From: Amycolatopsis rifamycinica | Lineage (GTDB): Bacteria > Actinomycetota > Actinomycetes > Mycobacteriales > Pseudonocardiaceae | Length of the DNA: 64,000 nt | NCBI RefSeq assembly: GCF_000695625.1 | Contig: NZ_JMQI01000064.1 | Span: 156,441-220,440 of the forward strand | Direction: 5' to 3' | Shown: positions 31,234 through 39,825 of the stretch, piece after piece | Layout of the letters: the number at the start of each line of letters is the position of its first letter | How positions within the stretch are numbered: position 1 is the first letter of the stretch | Notes under the pieces: model-generated | The model's database searches: none | Told to the model about the DNA's origin: nothing | Seen by the model: only the letters and a program-made list of their open reading frames with translations | Translations under genes and position numbers: made by a program

Positions 31234-32234
31234 TCGTCGCCCTTCGAGTGGTACGTGTGGATCTGGATCGCCTGGCCCTCGGTCGGCGCGTTGATCATCA
31301 GACCGTTGCCGAGGTACAGGCCGACGTGGTGGATGCGCGTGGCCGGGTTGCCGTAGAACACCAGGTCGCCCAGGCGCGGCTCCTGCGTGGCCGGGACCGG
31401 CGGGAGCGCGCGGAACTGGCTGTCCGCCGTCCGCGGCAGGCCGACGCCCGCGCTGTCGTACGACGCCTTCGTCAGGCCGGAGCAGTCGAAGCCCGCCGCG
31501 CCCGCGTCCGGGCCGTTGCCGCCCCAGACGTACGGGAGGCCCAGCTGGCCGAGCGCGAACCGGGTCGCGCGGACCCGCGGTGAGTCCGCCGACGCCGGGT
31601 CGAGCGACAGCGTGGCGTACAGCTGCGCCATGCCGAGGACGCGCTGGCGGAACAGTTCCGCCTCGCCGCCCGGGTGGTAGGCCGCGATCGCCTTCCACCA
31701 GCCCGGGCCGGCGCCGAGGTCGGTGCCGCCCGCGCACAGCGCGCGACCGGCCGCCACCGGCGCGTCGGAGCCGTACTTCTTGGCCTGCGCCGCCGACAGG
31801 CCCAGCAGGTTGCCGCCGGCGCGCCCGTGGTTCGACGCCGCCGAGCCGACGCCCGCGAGGGTGACCCACGAGAGGTGGCACGACGGGGCTTCACCGCGGA
31901 GCGCCAGCTCGCCGTTCGCGTAGCCGATCAGTGCCTCGGCCGGGATGTCGAGGGGGCCGGCCAGCTGGTCGGCCCACTGCCGCAACGGGCTCTTGCCGCC
32001 CTGGCCGGACGCGCCCTGGCCCGGCTCCTGCGCCTTCACCGGTGCGCTGACTTCGAGGACCGAAGGACCCGACGCCGCCTCGCGCACGGCCGGCAGGGGC
32101 GCCGGGACGGCCGCGGGTTCCGGCGAGCGGTCGGCCAGCAGCCACCCCGCCGTGACGAGCCCGGCGACGAGCGGCAGCGCCACCAGGCCGCGCAGCGCGG
32201 CGCCGCGAGCCCACGAGGTCTGCTTCGTCGTCAC
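31206..32234 (-). CDS. Secreted NlpC/P60 peptidoglycan hydrolase with lytic-transglycosylase-like domain
   Basis: 342 aa from GTG 32234; a GTG at 32258 is the longer option. An N-terminal anchor or signal segment (GLVALPLVAGLVTAGWLLAD) is followed by an Ala/Pro linker. A helical segment with PAEALIGYANGELALRGEAP, CHLSWVTLAGVGSAASNHGR resembles lysozyme/transglycosylase folds. The C-terminal NlpC/P60 domain has the catalytic Cys in GFDCSGLTKASYD and His in IHHVGLYLGNGLMINAP. It is expected to cut stem-peptide bonds in peptidoglycan and perhaps the glycan chain as well. Divergent from birA. Confidence 0.92.
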   Translation of the reverse strand: MTTKQTSWARGAALRGLVALPLVAGLVTAGWLLADRSPEPAAVPAPLPAVREAASGPSVLEVSAPVKAQEPGQGASGQGGKSPLRQWADQLAGPLDIPAEALIGYANGELALRGEAPSCHLSWVTLAGVGSAASNHGRAGGNLLGLSAAQAKKYGSDAPVAAGRALCAGGTDLGAGPGWWKAIAAYHPGGEAELFRQRVLGMAQLYATLSLDPASADSPRVRATRFALGQLGLPYVWGGNGPDAGAAGFDCSGLTKASYDSAGVGLPRTADSQFRALPPVPATQEPRLGDLVFYGNPATRIHHVGLYLGNGLMINAPTEGQAIQIHTYHSKGDDYAGAGRPA

Positions 32235-32315
32235 AGGTTCCAACTTAGAAGAGCGCACCCCTTGGTGAACGAGCGAGTAGCTTGCACGTTAGGGGGACTC
32301 CCATATTGTGGACAC

Positions 32316-33113
32316 ATGCCTGAGATCGACGCTGCCCGGCTCACCTCCGCGCTCCAGGATTCCTACGCGCGGGTCGACGTCGTCGAGCGCACCGGCTCCA
32401 CCAACGCTGACCTGCGGAAAGCGCTCGAAAACGGCGCTGCCGACCGGACCGTGCTGCTCGCCGAGGAGCAGACCGCCGGAGTCGGCAGGCGGGCCCGGTC
32501 GTGGAGCTCGCCGAAGGGCGCCGGGCTGTACCTGAGCGTCGCCCTCCGGCCGGGTGTCCCCTTTTCGGTGCTCGGCTCACTGTCCGTCGTCGCCGGGCTC
32601 GCCGTCCGGGCGGCCGCTGCGTCCGTCGGGGTGGACGCCGTGCTCAAGTGGCCCAACGACGTCCTCGTCGGCGGCGCCAAGTGCGCCGGCATCCTCGCCG
32701 AAGCCGTCGCCGGGGACGACCCGTCGATCGTTCTCGGCATCGGCCTCAACGTCCTGCCGCTCGGCGACGTCCAGCCGGGGCCGGGCGGGCTGCCCGCGAC
32801 GTCGCTGGCCGAGCAGGGCGCCACGAACACCGATCGCACCGACGTCGCCGTCGCGCTGCTCACCGGGTTCGCCGACCTCGAGCGGCGCTGGCGCCTGGCC
32901 GGCGGGGACCTCACCGAGGCCGGGCTGCTCGGCGACTACCGCGCCCACTGCGCCACCCTCGGCCAGGACGTCGAGGTGCAGCTGCCGGACGGGACGTCGC
33001 TGACGGGCCGCGCGGCCGACATCGACGCCGCCGGGCAGCTGCAGGTCGACGTGGCGGGAGGGCAGCGGCACACCGTGTTCGCGGGTGACGTGGTCCACGT
33101 CCGCCCGGCCTGA
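32316..33113 (+). CDS. birA: Biotin--[acyl-CoA carboxylase] ligase
   Basis: 265 aa, mono-functional (no N-terminal DNA-binding domain). It makes biotinyl-AMP and attaches biotin to the AccA3 carrier lysine. Motifs are VVERTGSTNADLRKALENGA, the biotin-AMP loop EEQTAGVGRRARSWSSPKGA (GRxGRxW variant), the substrate segment VLKWPNDVLVGGAKCAGILA and the C-terminal SH3-like cap domain (LTGRAADIDAAGQLQVDV). The ATG at 32316 gives the family length. It begins a short collinear run with the PH-domain protein and HMG-CoA lyase. Confidence 0.96.
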   Translation: MPEIDAARLTSALQDSYARVDVVERTGSTNADLRKALENGAADRTVLLAEEQTAGVGRRARSWSSPKGAGLYLSVALRPGVPFSVLGSLSVVAGLAVRAAAASVGVDAVLKWPNDVLVGGAKCAGILAEAVAGDDPSIVLGIGLNVLPLGDVQPGPGGLPATSLAEQGATNTDRTDVAVALLTGFADLERRWRLAGGDLTEAGLLGDYRAHCATLGQDVEVQLPDGTSLTGRAADIDAAGQLQVDVAGGQRHTVFAGDVVHVRPA

Positions 33114-33198
33114 TTCTTCGGGGCGTTGCGCCCCACCGGCCGTCGCCTCGCCGGTACGGTGAGGCGACACCGCCGCACCGACCTTGGGAGCGTCCGCC

Positions 33199-33795
33199 GT
33201 GGCTTATCCGGACGATTTGCTCAGCGAGCAAGAGCACGTCGTGGTGCACAGTCACCCCCACTTCAAGATGCTGATCTTCCCGACGCTGGCGCTGCTGCTC
33301 ACCCTGGGGGCGGGCACCTGGCTCGCGATACTGGCCAAGGACGCGTCCGCGCCGTGGAACTCGGCCGGGCTGATCGCCATCGGGGTCGTGGCGCTCGTGC
33401 TGGTCGTGTGGCTGTTCCTGGCGCCGCTCGTGCGCTGGCGGACCACCCACTTCATCGTGACGACCGACCGCCTGATCGCCCGCGAAGGCGTCCTCAAGCG
33501 CACCGGCATCGACATCCCGATGGGCCGGATCAACAGCGTCCAGTTCGAGCACGGCCTGCTCGACCGGGTCTTCGGCTGCGGCACGCTCATCATCGAGTCG
33601 GCGTCGGACGAGCCGCTGCGCTTCGAGGACATCCCGCACGTCGAGAAGGTGCACACGGTCATCTACCGCGAGGTCAACGACAACCCGTACGACGACTACC
33701 GGCCGGGTGCGCAGCAGCAGCCGCAGCAGCCCCAGCAGACCACGCCCCTGCCGCCCCAGGGCGGGCGGCCGCCGCGCGGCGAGAGACGCCGCTGA
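33199..33795 (+). CDS. PH (bPH_2/DUF304) domain membrane protein
   Basis: 198 aa from GTG 33199, with GGGAG 7 bases upstream; a TTG at 33184 is the longer frame. N-terminal AYPDDLLSEQEHVVVHSHPH leads into two transmembrane helices (MLIFPTLALLLTLGAGTWLA and GLIAIGVVALVLVVWLFLAP), then a bacterial PH domain (THFIVTTDRLIAREGVLKRT, GIDIPMGRINSVQFEHGLLD). The tail is Gln/Pro rich. The same gene lies next to birA in mycobacteria (Rv3278c, from memory). Function is unknown. One base overlaps the next gene (TGATG). Confidence 0.92.
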   Translation: MAYPDDLLSEQEHVVVHSHPHFKMLIFPTLALLLTLGAGTWLAILAKDASAPWNSAGLIAIGVVALVLVVWLFLAPLVRWRTTHFIVTTDRLIAREGVLKRTGIDIPMGRINSVQFEHGLLDRVFGCGTLIIESASDEPLRFEDIPHVEKVHTVIYREVNDNPYDDYRPGAQQQPQQPQQTTPLPPQGGRPPRGERRR

Positions 33796-34724
33796 TGGGC
33801 ACGCGCGAACTGGGCCTGCCGGAGCACGTCGGTTCGACGGGCGAGCTGCCGGAGCGGGTCACGATCTGGGAGGTCGGCCCGCGGGACGGGCTGCAGAACG
33901 AGAAGGCGATCGTCCCGGTCGAGGTCAAGCTGGAGTTCCTCGACCGGCTGGCGGGCGCCGGGCTCACCACGCTGGAGGCGACCAGCTTCGTCCACCCGAA
34001 GTGGGTGCCGCAGCTGGCCGACGCCGAAGAGCTGCTGGCCCGGCTCGACCGCCGCGAAGGCGTCCGGTACCCGGTGCTGGTGCCGAACGAGAAGGGCCTG
34101 AACCGCGCCCTCGACGCCGGCGTCGAGCACATCGCGATCTTCGCCAGCGCGACCGAGACCTTCGCGCGCAAGAACCTCAACTCCTCGCTCGACGAGCAGT
34201 TCGCGATGTTCGAGCCGGTCGTCACGCGGGCCAGGGAAGCGGGCCTGGACGTCCGCGGGTACCTCTCGATGTGCTTCGGCGACCCCTGGGAAGGCGTCGT
34301 GCCGGCGAAGCAGGTCGCCGACGCCGGCCGCCGGCTGCTGGACATGGGGTGCTCGCAGCTTTCGCTGGGCGACACCATCGGCGTCGCGACGGCCGGGCAG
34401 GTCGAAACGCTCATCGGGCTGTTCGGCGATGTCGGTACCCTGGCCGTGCACTTCCACGACACCTACGGCCAGGCGCTCGCGAACACGCTGGCGGCGCTCC
34501 GATGTGGAGTGTCGACTGTGGACTCTTCGGCGGGCGGGCTCGGCGGCTGCCCCTACGCCGAATCGGCCACCGGCAACCTGGCGACCGAGGACCTGGTGTG
34601 GATGCTCGACGGGCTCGGCGTCGCCCACGGCGCCGACCTGGACGCGCTGGTGGCGGCCAGCACGTGGATGGCGGGACAGCTCGGCCGCCCGAGCCCGTCC
34701 CGCGTGGTCGCCGCGTTGAGCTGA
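33795..34724 (+). CDS. Hydroxymethylglutaryl-CoA lyase
   Basis: 309 aa, a TIM-barrel HMGL-like enzyme that splits HMG-CoA to acetyl-CoA and acetoacetate in leucine breakdown. Motifs are VTIWEVGPRDGLQNEKAIVP (metal and substrate Arg-Asp), LTTLEATSFVHPKWVPQLAD, MGCSQLSLGDTIGVATAGQV (with LAVHFHDTYGQALAN carrying metal-binding His), and the C-terminal catalytic-loop GGLGGCPYAESATGNLATED, whose Cys is the conserved active-site residue. Translation is coupled to the PH gene by TGATG. In M. tuberculosis this position is not HMGL as I recall, so it may be an insertion in the ancestral block. Confidence 0.95.
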   Translation: MGTRELGLPEHVGSTGELPERVTIWEVGPRDGLQNEKAIVPVEVKLEFLDRLAGAGLTTLEATSFVHPKWVPQLADAEELLARLDRREGVRYPVLVPNEKGLNRALDAGVEHIAIFASATETFARKNLNSSLDEQFAMFEPVVTRAREAGLDVRGYLSMCFGDPWEGVVPAKQVADAGRRLLDMGCSQLSLGDTIGVATAGQVETLIGLFGDVGTLAVHFHDTYGQALANTLAALRCGVSTVDSSAGGLGGCPYAESATGNLATEDLVWMLDGLGVAHGADLDALVAASTWMAGQLGRPSPSRVVAALS

Positions 34725-34875
34725 GACGTTCGGGGCTTCGCCACCTGGAGCACCCGAAGAAAGACTGACCTCGTCGCGCCCTGGGGGAAGGGGTGCGGTA
34801 TCAAGGGGGACCGGCAGCGCCGCGGCCGCGTCGAACAGCGTGTGCCCCCGGGCACCGACGAGCCGGAGGATGGGT

Positions 34876-35856
34876 GTGACCGAGCCTTCCGAGGCGGGCT
34901 CCGAACCGGTCGAGGCCGACCTCGACACCGGGCCGGTGCAGCTGCCCGGGTACGGCCTCGCGGATCCGGGCGCCTTCGACGAGGTGCCGACGCCGCCTTC
35001 GGGGAACCCCGCGGCGTGGCCGCACGCGGTGTCGCCGCTGCTGCCGCCGTTCCCGCTGCCCCCGGCCCCGCCTGTCCCGCCGCCTCCGCCGCCGCCCGTC
35101 CCGCCCGCGCCGGCAGGGCCGCCTCCGCCGGTGGCGGGCCCGCCGCCGAACCCGGGTGCCCCCGCGCCGTTGCCGCCGCTCGGCTCGCCGCGCACGGAAC
35201 GGGAGAGCATCGTCGCGCTGTTCCTGGTGCACATGTTCCCGATCGGGCACCTGCCGGTCGCGATGGACAAGCCGGCACGCCAGCTGCCGCTGCCCGAAGA
35301 CCCGGACGGCTTCCCGCCGAACGACCACCCGGACGCCCGGCTGATCTTCGACGACCAGGCGCTGACCAACGTCACCGCGGGCTTCCGCCGGTCGCCGACC
35401 GCGCCGTCGCGGCCGGTGCCGCGGCACCTGACCGCGGGGTACGTGCCGTACGCGCGGGCGACGCAGGCGGTGTGGATCCGCCGGTTCGTCCTGGGGCACA
35501 GCGAGCTCGGCCCGGAGTACGCGTGGCCGCCGGGCGAGCAGTTCCCCGAGGGCAGCGTGGACTGGCCCGAGCCGGTGATGGTCCCGGCCGACACGGTCCT
35601 CGACCGGTTCGGCCCGGCCTACGGGCGGGTGCTCTTCGCCGACGGCACGCCGTTCGCGGAACGCTCGCTGCCACCGGCGTTCCTGGACGCCGAGTACCGC
35701 CGGTACGTCGTGGTGCGCAAGGTGCCGATGTGGCGCTCGGAGACGGCGAACTGGTTCGGCCAGGTCGGCGGCGGCACCCGGTACCGTGCCCTGCTGGCGG
35801 CCGACGAACTGGTGACCCTCGGCTACCTCGCCGAGGCCAAGGGGGAAGAGGACTGA
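34876..35856 (+). CDS. TNT-domain (DUF4237) protein, putative NAD-glycohydrolase toxin
   Basis: 326 aa from GTG 34876, with GGAGG 6 bases upstream. Residues about 1-40 are acidic, 41-110 are extremely Pro-rich, 115-240 form an unassigned middle domain (TERESIVALFLVHMFPIGHL; YVPYARATQAVWIRRFVLGH), and 242-326 match the tuberculosis necrotizing toxin fold: LDRFGPAYGRVLFADGTPFA, ERSLPPAFL with Arg263, and ANWFGQVGGGTRYRALLAAD with Gln296. TNT hydrolyses NAD+. In many homologues a His follows the Tyr of the central Y-x-x-Y strand; here it reads YRRY (Arg275). No signal peptide or N-terminal WXG/PE signal is visible, so secretion is unclear. The next gene overlaps it (TGATG) and is the probable immunity factor. 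Confidence 0.85.
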   Translation: MTEPSEAGSEPVEADLDTGPVQLPGYGLADPGAFDEVPTPPSGNPAAWPHAVSPLLPPFPLPPAPPVPPPPPPPVPPAPAGPPPPVAGPPPNPGAPAPLPPLGSPRTERESIVALFLVHMFPIGHLPVAMDKPARQLPLPEDPDGFPPNDHPDARLIFDDQALTNVTAGFRRSPTAPSRPVPRHLTAGYVPYARATQAVWIRRFVLGHSELGPEYAWPPGEQFPEGSVDWPEPVMVPADTVLDRFGPAYGRVLFADGTPFAERSLPPAFLDAEYRRYVVVRKVPMWRSETANWFGQVGGGTRYRALLAADELVTLGYLAEAKGEED

Positions 35857-36116
35857 TGAACACCCAGTCGATCCAGCGGTGGCTCGGCGTGCTGGGCGTG
35901 CCGCCGGAGGTCGTCTCGCTCGGCGCCGAGGTCGACAACGCCTGGTGCCTGATGCAGGGCGAGGACGAGGCGTGGGAGGTGTTCTGGCGCGAGCAGGGCA
36001 ACCGCTACGACTGGGCCCGGTTCACCAGCGAACAGGTGGCGTGCCACTACCTGTTCGGCCGGCTGGCCTGGGCCCAGGTCGCCCGCGGCGCCGTCGGCCT
36101 GCTCCCGGGCGCCTGA
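35856..36116 (+). CDS. Small protein downstream of TNT toxin, putative immunity factor
   Basis: 86 aa: MNTQSIQRWLGVLGVPPEVV, SLGAEVDNAWCLMQGEDEAW EVFWREQGNRYDWARFTSEQ, then helix VACHYLFGRLAWAQVARGAV. The acidic, Trp-rich surface and coupled translation (TGATG) immediately after the TNT gene are the arrangement of the TNT immunity factor (IFT, Rv3902c in M. tuberculosis). 'W.V...EGxxxxxxxF.s...Ac.Yl.Grl' is also seen in small proteins beside TNT genes in actinomycetes. The inference rests on position and size more than on direct homology. Confidence 0.7.
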   Translation: MNTQSIQRWLGVLGVPPEVVSLGAEVDNAWCLMQGEDEAWEVFWREQGNRYDWARFTSEQVACHYLFGRLAWAQVARGAVGLLPGA

Positions 36117-36128
36117 CCCGCCCGGAAC

Positions 36129-36914
36129 TCAGCGCTTGAGGATGCCCAGGACTTCGTCGTGGAGGCGGCCGTTCGTCGAGAGCGCGCTGCCGTTGTCGTA
36201 GCGCCCGGCGCCGTCCAGGTCGCTGAACCGGCCGCCCGCCTCGGTGACGATCACCTGCGCGGCCGCGACGTCCCACGGGTTGACGACGCACTCGGCCGCC
36301 ACGTCCAGCGCGCCCTCGGCCACCAGCACGTGGTGCCAGAAGTCGCCGAACGCGCGGGTCTCCCAGCACGCGTCCACCAGGCCGAGGTACTTCTCGCGCG
36401 AGTGGTACTCCGTCCACGAGTTCAGGTCCGTTGTGGACAGGTAAGCGTCCGAAAGGGACGAAACCTTCGAAACCGACAGCTTTCGCGTTCCGCTGCTGTC
36501 CGAAGAGAACGCCCCGGCACCCGATGCCGCCCACCAGCGGCGGCCCAGCAGGGGCGCGCTGATCATGCCGACCACCGGGTCGCCGTCCTGCACGAGCGCG
36601 ATCAGGGTCGCCCAAACGGGTACTCCGCGGAGGAAGTTCTTCGTTCCGTCGATCGGGTCGAGCACCCACGCGCGGCCCGTCGCCGCCGAGCCGCCGCGCT
36701 CTTCGCCGAGCACGGCGTCGCCGGGACGTTCGGACGCCAGCAGGGCGCGGATCGTGTCCTCCACCGCGGTGTCGGCGTCGGTCACCGGGGTGCGGTCGGG
36801 CTTGCGCTCCACCGCGAGGTCCAGGGCGCGGAACCGCGCGGTCGTGATCTCGTCGGCGGCGTCGGCCAGCCGGGTGGCGAGAGCCAGATCATCTTCGTAG
36901 CCAGGCACGGTCAC
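36129..36914 (-). CDS. hisN: Histidinol-phosphatase / inositol-monophosphatase-like
   Basis: 261 aa from a GTG at 36914. The IMPase fold is shown by the metal sites VTDADTAVEDTIRALL, LGEERGGSAATGRAWVLDPI (with DPIDGTKNFLRGVPVWATLI, the WxIDPIDGT signature), and the C-terminal NPWDVAAAQVIVTEAGGRFS (WD motif). Actinobacterial HisN dephosphorylates histidinol phosphate; general inositol phosphatase activity is the alternative. It is convergent with the TNT pair and divergent from the two-component genes. Confidence 0.93.
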   Translation of the reverse strand: MTVPGYEDDLALATRLADAADEITTARFRALDLAVERKPDRTPVTDADTAVEDTIRALLASERPGDAVLGEERGGSAATGRAWVLDPIDGTKNFLRGVPVWATLIALVQDGDPVVGMISAPLLGRRWWAASGAGAFSSDSSGTRKLSVSKVSSLSDAYLSTTDLNSWTEYHSREKYLGLVDACWETRAFGDFWHHVLVAEGALDVAAECVVNPWDVAAAQVIVTEAGGRFSDLDGAGRYDNGSALSTNGRLHDEVLGILKR

Positions 36915-36950
36915 GATGGTTTCACGTCCGCGCGCCGTAGAGTTGGCCAG

Positions 36951-37652
36951 GTGAGCATGGTCCTACTTGCCGAAGACGATCCGGCCATCGCCGAACCGCT
37001 CTCCCGCGCCCTCGAACGCGAGGGATACGAGATCCACGTCGTCACCGACGGTCCTTCGGTGCTCGACGCCACCGCCGCCCAGCGCGTCGACCTGCTCGTG
37101 CTCGACCTCGGCCTGCCCGGGATGGACGGCCTGGAGGTCTGCCGCCGCCTGCGCGCCAACGGCACCGAACTGCCCGTGCTCATGCTCACCGCCCGCACCG
37201 ACGAGGTCGACTTCGTCGTCGGCCTGGACGCGGGTGCCGACGACTACGTCGCCAAGCCGTTCCGGCTCGCCGAGCTGCTCGCCCGGATCCGCGCGCTGCT
37301 GCGCCGCCGGGTGCCCGAGGTCCTGGAGGCCGGCGGGGTGCGGATGGACCTCGGCGCCCGCCTGGTCACCGTGGACAACCACGAGGTCCAGCTGGCGAAC
37401 AAGGAGTTCGAGCTGCTGCGCGTGCTGATGAGCCGCGCCGGCCAGGTCGTCAGCCGCGACGAGATCCTCGCCGAGGTGTGGAACGACCTCGAGTCGAAGA
37501 CGTCCAAGACGCTCGACATGCACATGTCGTGGCTGCGCCGGAAGCTCTCCATCGCCGCCGACGAAGCCGCCGGCCGCACCAGCAAGGCCCACGACGGCGA
37601 ACGGCGGATCGCCACCGTCCGCGGCGTCGGCTTCCGCTTCAACGCCGAATAA
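36951..37652 (+). CDS. OmpR-family response regulator
   Basis: 233 aa from GTG 36951 (ATG 36957 is equally possible). Receiver SMVLLAEDDPAIAEPLSRAL, phospho-acceptor Asp in VDLLVLDLGLPGMDGLEVCR, switch Lys in ADDYVAKPFRLAELLARIRA. The output is a winged helix (GRLVTVDNHEVQLANKEFEL-type segment, KTSKTLDMHMSWLRRKL, IATVRGVGFRFNAE). The kinase starts 3 bases after the stop. The divergent hisN start is 36 bases away. Confidence 0.94.
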   Translation: MSMVLLAEDDPAIAEPLSRALEREGYEIHVVTDGPSVLDATAAQRVDLLVLDLGLPGMDGLEVCRRLRANGTELPVLMLTARTDEVDFVVGLDAGADDYVAKPFRLAELLARIRALLRRRVPEVLEAGGVRMDLGARLVTVDNHEVQLANKEFELLRVLMSRAGQVVSRDEILAEVWNDLESKTSKTLDMHMSWLRRKLSIAADEAAGRTSKAHDGERRIATVRGVGFRFNAE

Positions 37653-37655
37653 GCC

Positions 37656-38939
37656 GTGCGCCGCCGCATCCTGCTGGCCATCCTGCTGGCCGTCGCCGTC
37701 ACCGCGGCGGTCCTCGGCATCCCGCTGGGCATCGTGGCGAGCTGGCAGATCGAGTCGAGCTACCGCGAGACGCTCGCGGAGAACGCCCGCGCGGCGGCGG
37801 CCATCCTGGACACCGAAATCGCCAACGGCCAGGAGATCGACCTCGACCAGGTGCGCGCGGCCGTCCCGGCGAACGGGTTGCTCACCGTTCGCGCCAGCGG
37901 CCAGACCGAGAAGCGCTACGGCAGCAGTCCCGGTCCCGACACCGTCACCGAGACGGCCGACCTGGCCCGGGACGGCAAGGTCGAGATCGCCGTCCCGGCC
38001 GGCCCGATGCACGAACGCCAGACGACGGTGACGCTGGTCGTCGTGCTGCTGGTGCTGCTGTCGATCGGCACCGGCGCGGTGGTCGCGATCGCGACGGCCC
38101 GGCGGCTCGCGAAGCCGCTGCGGCACGTCGCCGAACGCGCGGCCCGCCTCGGCGGCGGCGACTTCCGGCCCGACCCGAGCCGCTACGGCGTCGGCGAACT
38201 GGACATGGTCGCCGAGGCGCTGGACGCGTCCGGCACCGCGCTGGCCCAGCTCGTGCAGCGGGAACGCCAGCTCGTCGGGGACGTCTCCCACCAGCTGCGC
38301 AGCCGGCTGACGGCGTTGCAGCTGCGGCTGGAACCGCTCACGGTGCACCCGGACGACGAGGTGGCCGACGAGTCCAAGGCGGCCCAGGAGCAGGCCGACC
38401 GGCTCGCCGAGGCCCTGGACGAGCTGCTGGCGGCGGCCCGCGCGGCCCGCGAGGTCGGCGCGGAACCGGTGGACCTGCCGACGGCGCTGCCCGAGATGGC
38501 CCAGGAATGGCGCGAGCTGCTCCGCTCGGAAGGCCGCAACCTGCGGACGCGCGTGGCCGACGGCCTGATGGCCAGGGCCACCCCGGGACGGCTCCGCGAG
38601 GTCGTCGGCGTCCTGCTGGACAACGCGCTGCGCCACGGCTCGGGCACGGTCACCCTCATCGCCCGCCGGGGCGACGCCGAGGGCACGGTGGTGATCGAGG
38701 TGAGTGACACCGGCCCCGGCGTCCCCGACGAGCTGGCGCCGCACATCTTCGAGCGCGGCTTCTCTGGCGGCGGCTCGACAGGCGTGGGCCTGGCGCTGGC
38801 GCGGGCCCTGGTCGAGGCCGACGGCGGCCGCCTGGAGCTGTCGAACCGCCGTCCGGCGGTGTTCAGCCTGTTCCTCAAGGTGCCGCGGCCGAGCGACGTC
38901 CCCGAGGTGCGCTGGCCGGCCGAGCGCGTCCCGCGGTAG
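37656..38939 (+). CDS. OmpR-type sensor histidine kinase
   Basis: 427 aa from GTG 37656. TM1 (ILLAILLAVAVTAAVLGIPL), a short extracytoplasmic domain (about 30-130), TM2 (VTLVVVLLVLLSIGTGAVVA), a HAMP linker (RRLAKPLRHVAERAARLGGG), the phospho-acceptor His in LVGDVSHQLRSRLTALQLRL and the ATPase boxes VLLDNALRHGSGTVTLIARR (N), VSDTGPGVPDE (G1) and FSGGGSTGVGLALARALVEA (G2). It is co-transcribed with its regulator. Confidence 0.94.
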   Translation: MRRRILLAILLAVAVTAAVLGIPLGIVASWQIESSYRETLAENARAAAAILDTEIANGQEIDLDQVRAAVPANGLLTVRASGQTEKRYGSSPGPDTVTETADLARDGKVEIAVPAGPMHERQTTVTLVVVLLVLLSIGTGAVVAIATARRLAKPLRHVAERAARLGGGDFRPDPSRYGVGELDMVAEALDASGTALAQLVQRERQLVGDVSHQLRSRLTALQLRLEPLTVHPDDEVADESKAAQEQADRLAEALDELLAAARAAREVGAEPVDLPTALPEMAQEWRELLRSEGRNLRTRVADGLMARATPGRLREVVGVLLDNALRHGSGTVTLIARRGDAEGTVVIEVSDTGPGVPDELAPHIFERGFSGGGSTGVGLALARALVEADGGRLELSNRRPAVFSLFLKVPRPSDVPEVRWPAERVPR

Positions 38940-38976
38940 GGCGCTCGGACCGGCCTTGCGCCTCACGTCCTCGTTG

Positions 38977-39825
38977 TCACTCCCGAGGACAGAAGGCGGA
39001 CGCGTTCTCCCGTGCCCAGGCCGCGAAGGTCAGCGGCGGCCGGCCGAGCAGCCGCTCGACGGTGTCGAAGACGACGTGCTCGTGCGGGGCGGACTCGCGC
39101 TTGAGCGCGAAGAGCCCGTCGACGGCCTTCGCGGGCCAGCCGGACACCCGGATCATGCGGTCCTTCGCGGCTCTTTCGGGTTCTTCGACGCACTTCAGCG
39201 GACGGCCGATCGCTTCGGACAGGATGGTGACCTGCTGCTCGGCGGTGAGGGCTTCCCCGCCGGTGAGCTCGTAGGTCGCGCCTTCGTGCCCGGACGTCGT
39301 CAGGACGAGCGTCGCGACCTCGGCGACGTCGCGGACGTGGATCAGCGCGGACGGCGGATCGGTTTCCGGCACGTACACGGTGTTTCCTTCGCGGACCGAG
39401 CCGATCCAGGCGAACCGGTTGTCCATGAAGGCGCCCGGACGCAGGATCGTCCACATCGGACCGGCTGCCCGGATCGCCTGCTCGGCTTCGGCGTGGGCGC
39501 GGGTGACCGCGTCGTTCTGTCCGAAGTGGACGCCAGTGGTGGACAGCTTGACGAGGTGGGCGACGCCGGCCCGCGCGGCAGCCCGCGCGACCGCCGCTTC
39601 CCGGTCGGCGCTGTGCCCCTGGGTCAGCACGAACACGCGGTCCGCGCCGTCGAGCAGGGCGGCCAGGTCCGAGGTGCCGAGGTCACCGCGGACCACTTCG
39701 GCACGCGGGTCGATCCGGGCCTTCGCCGGGTCGCGGGTCAGGGCGCGGACGGTGGCGCCGGCGTCGAGCAGGGCGGGAACGAGGTGGCGGCCGACCTTGC
39801 CGGTGGCGCCGAGGACGAAGATCAT
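38977..39825 (-). CDS. NmrA-like NAD(P)H-binding protein
   Basis: 282 aa. An atypical SDR: MIFVLGATGKVGRHLVPALL (GxxGxxG), ALTRDPAKARIDPRAEVVRG (Arg for NADP), VKLSTTGVHFG, LRPGAFMDNRFAWIGS. The catalytic YxxxK is replaced, as in quinone-oxidoreductase or NmrA-type sensors. The start codon overlaps the stop of the MFS gene upstream (ATGA), so the two are one operon. It may reduce quinones or sense NADP; a second related protein lies at 61.8 kb. Confidence 0.9.
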   Translation of the reverse strand: MIFVLGATGKVGRHLVPALLDAGATVRALTRDPAKARIDPRAEVVRGDLGTSDLAALLDGADRVFVLTQGHSADREAAVARAAARAGVAHLVKLSTTGVHFGQNDAVTRAHAEAEQAIRAAGPMWTILRPGAFMDNRFAWIGSVREGNTVYVPETDPPSALIHVRDVAEVATLVLTTSGHEGATYELTGGEALTAEQQVTILSEAIGRPLKCVEEPERAAKDRMIRVSGWPAKAVDGLFALKRESAPHEHVVFDTVERLLGRPPLTFAAWARENASAFCPRE

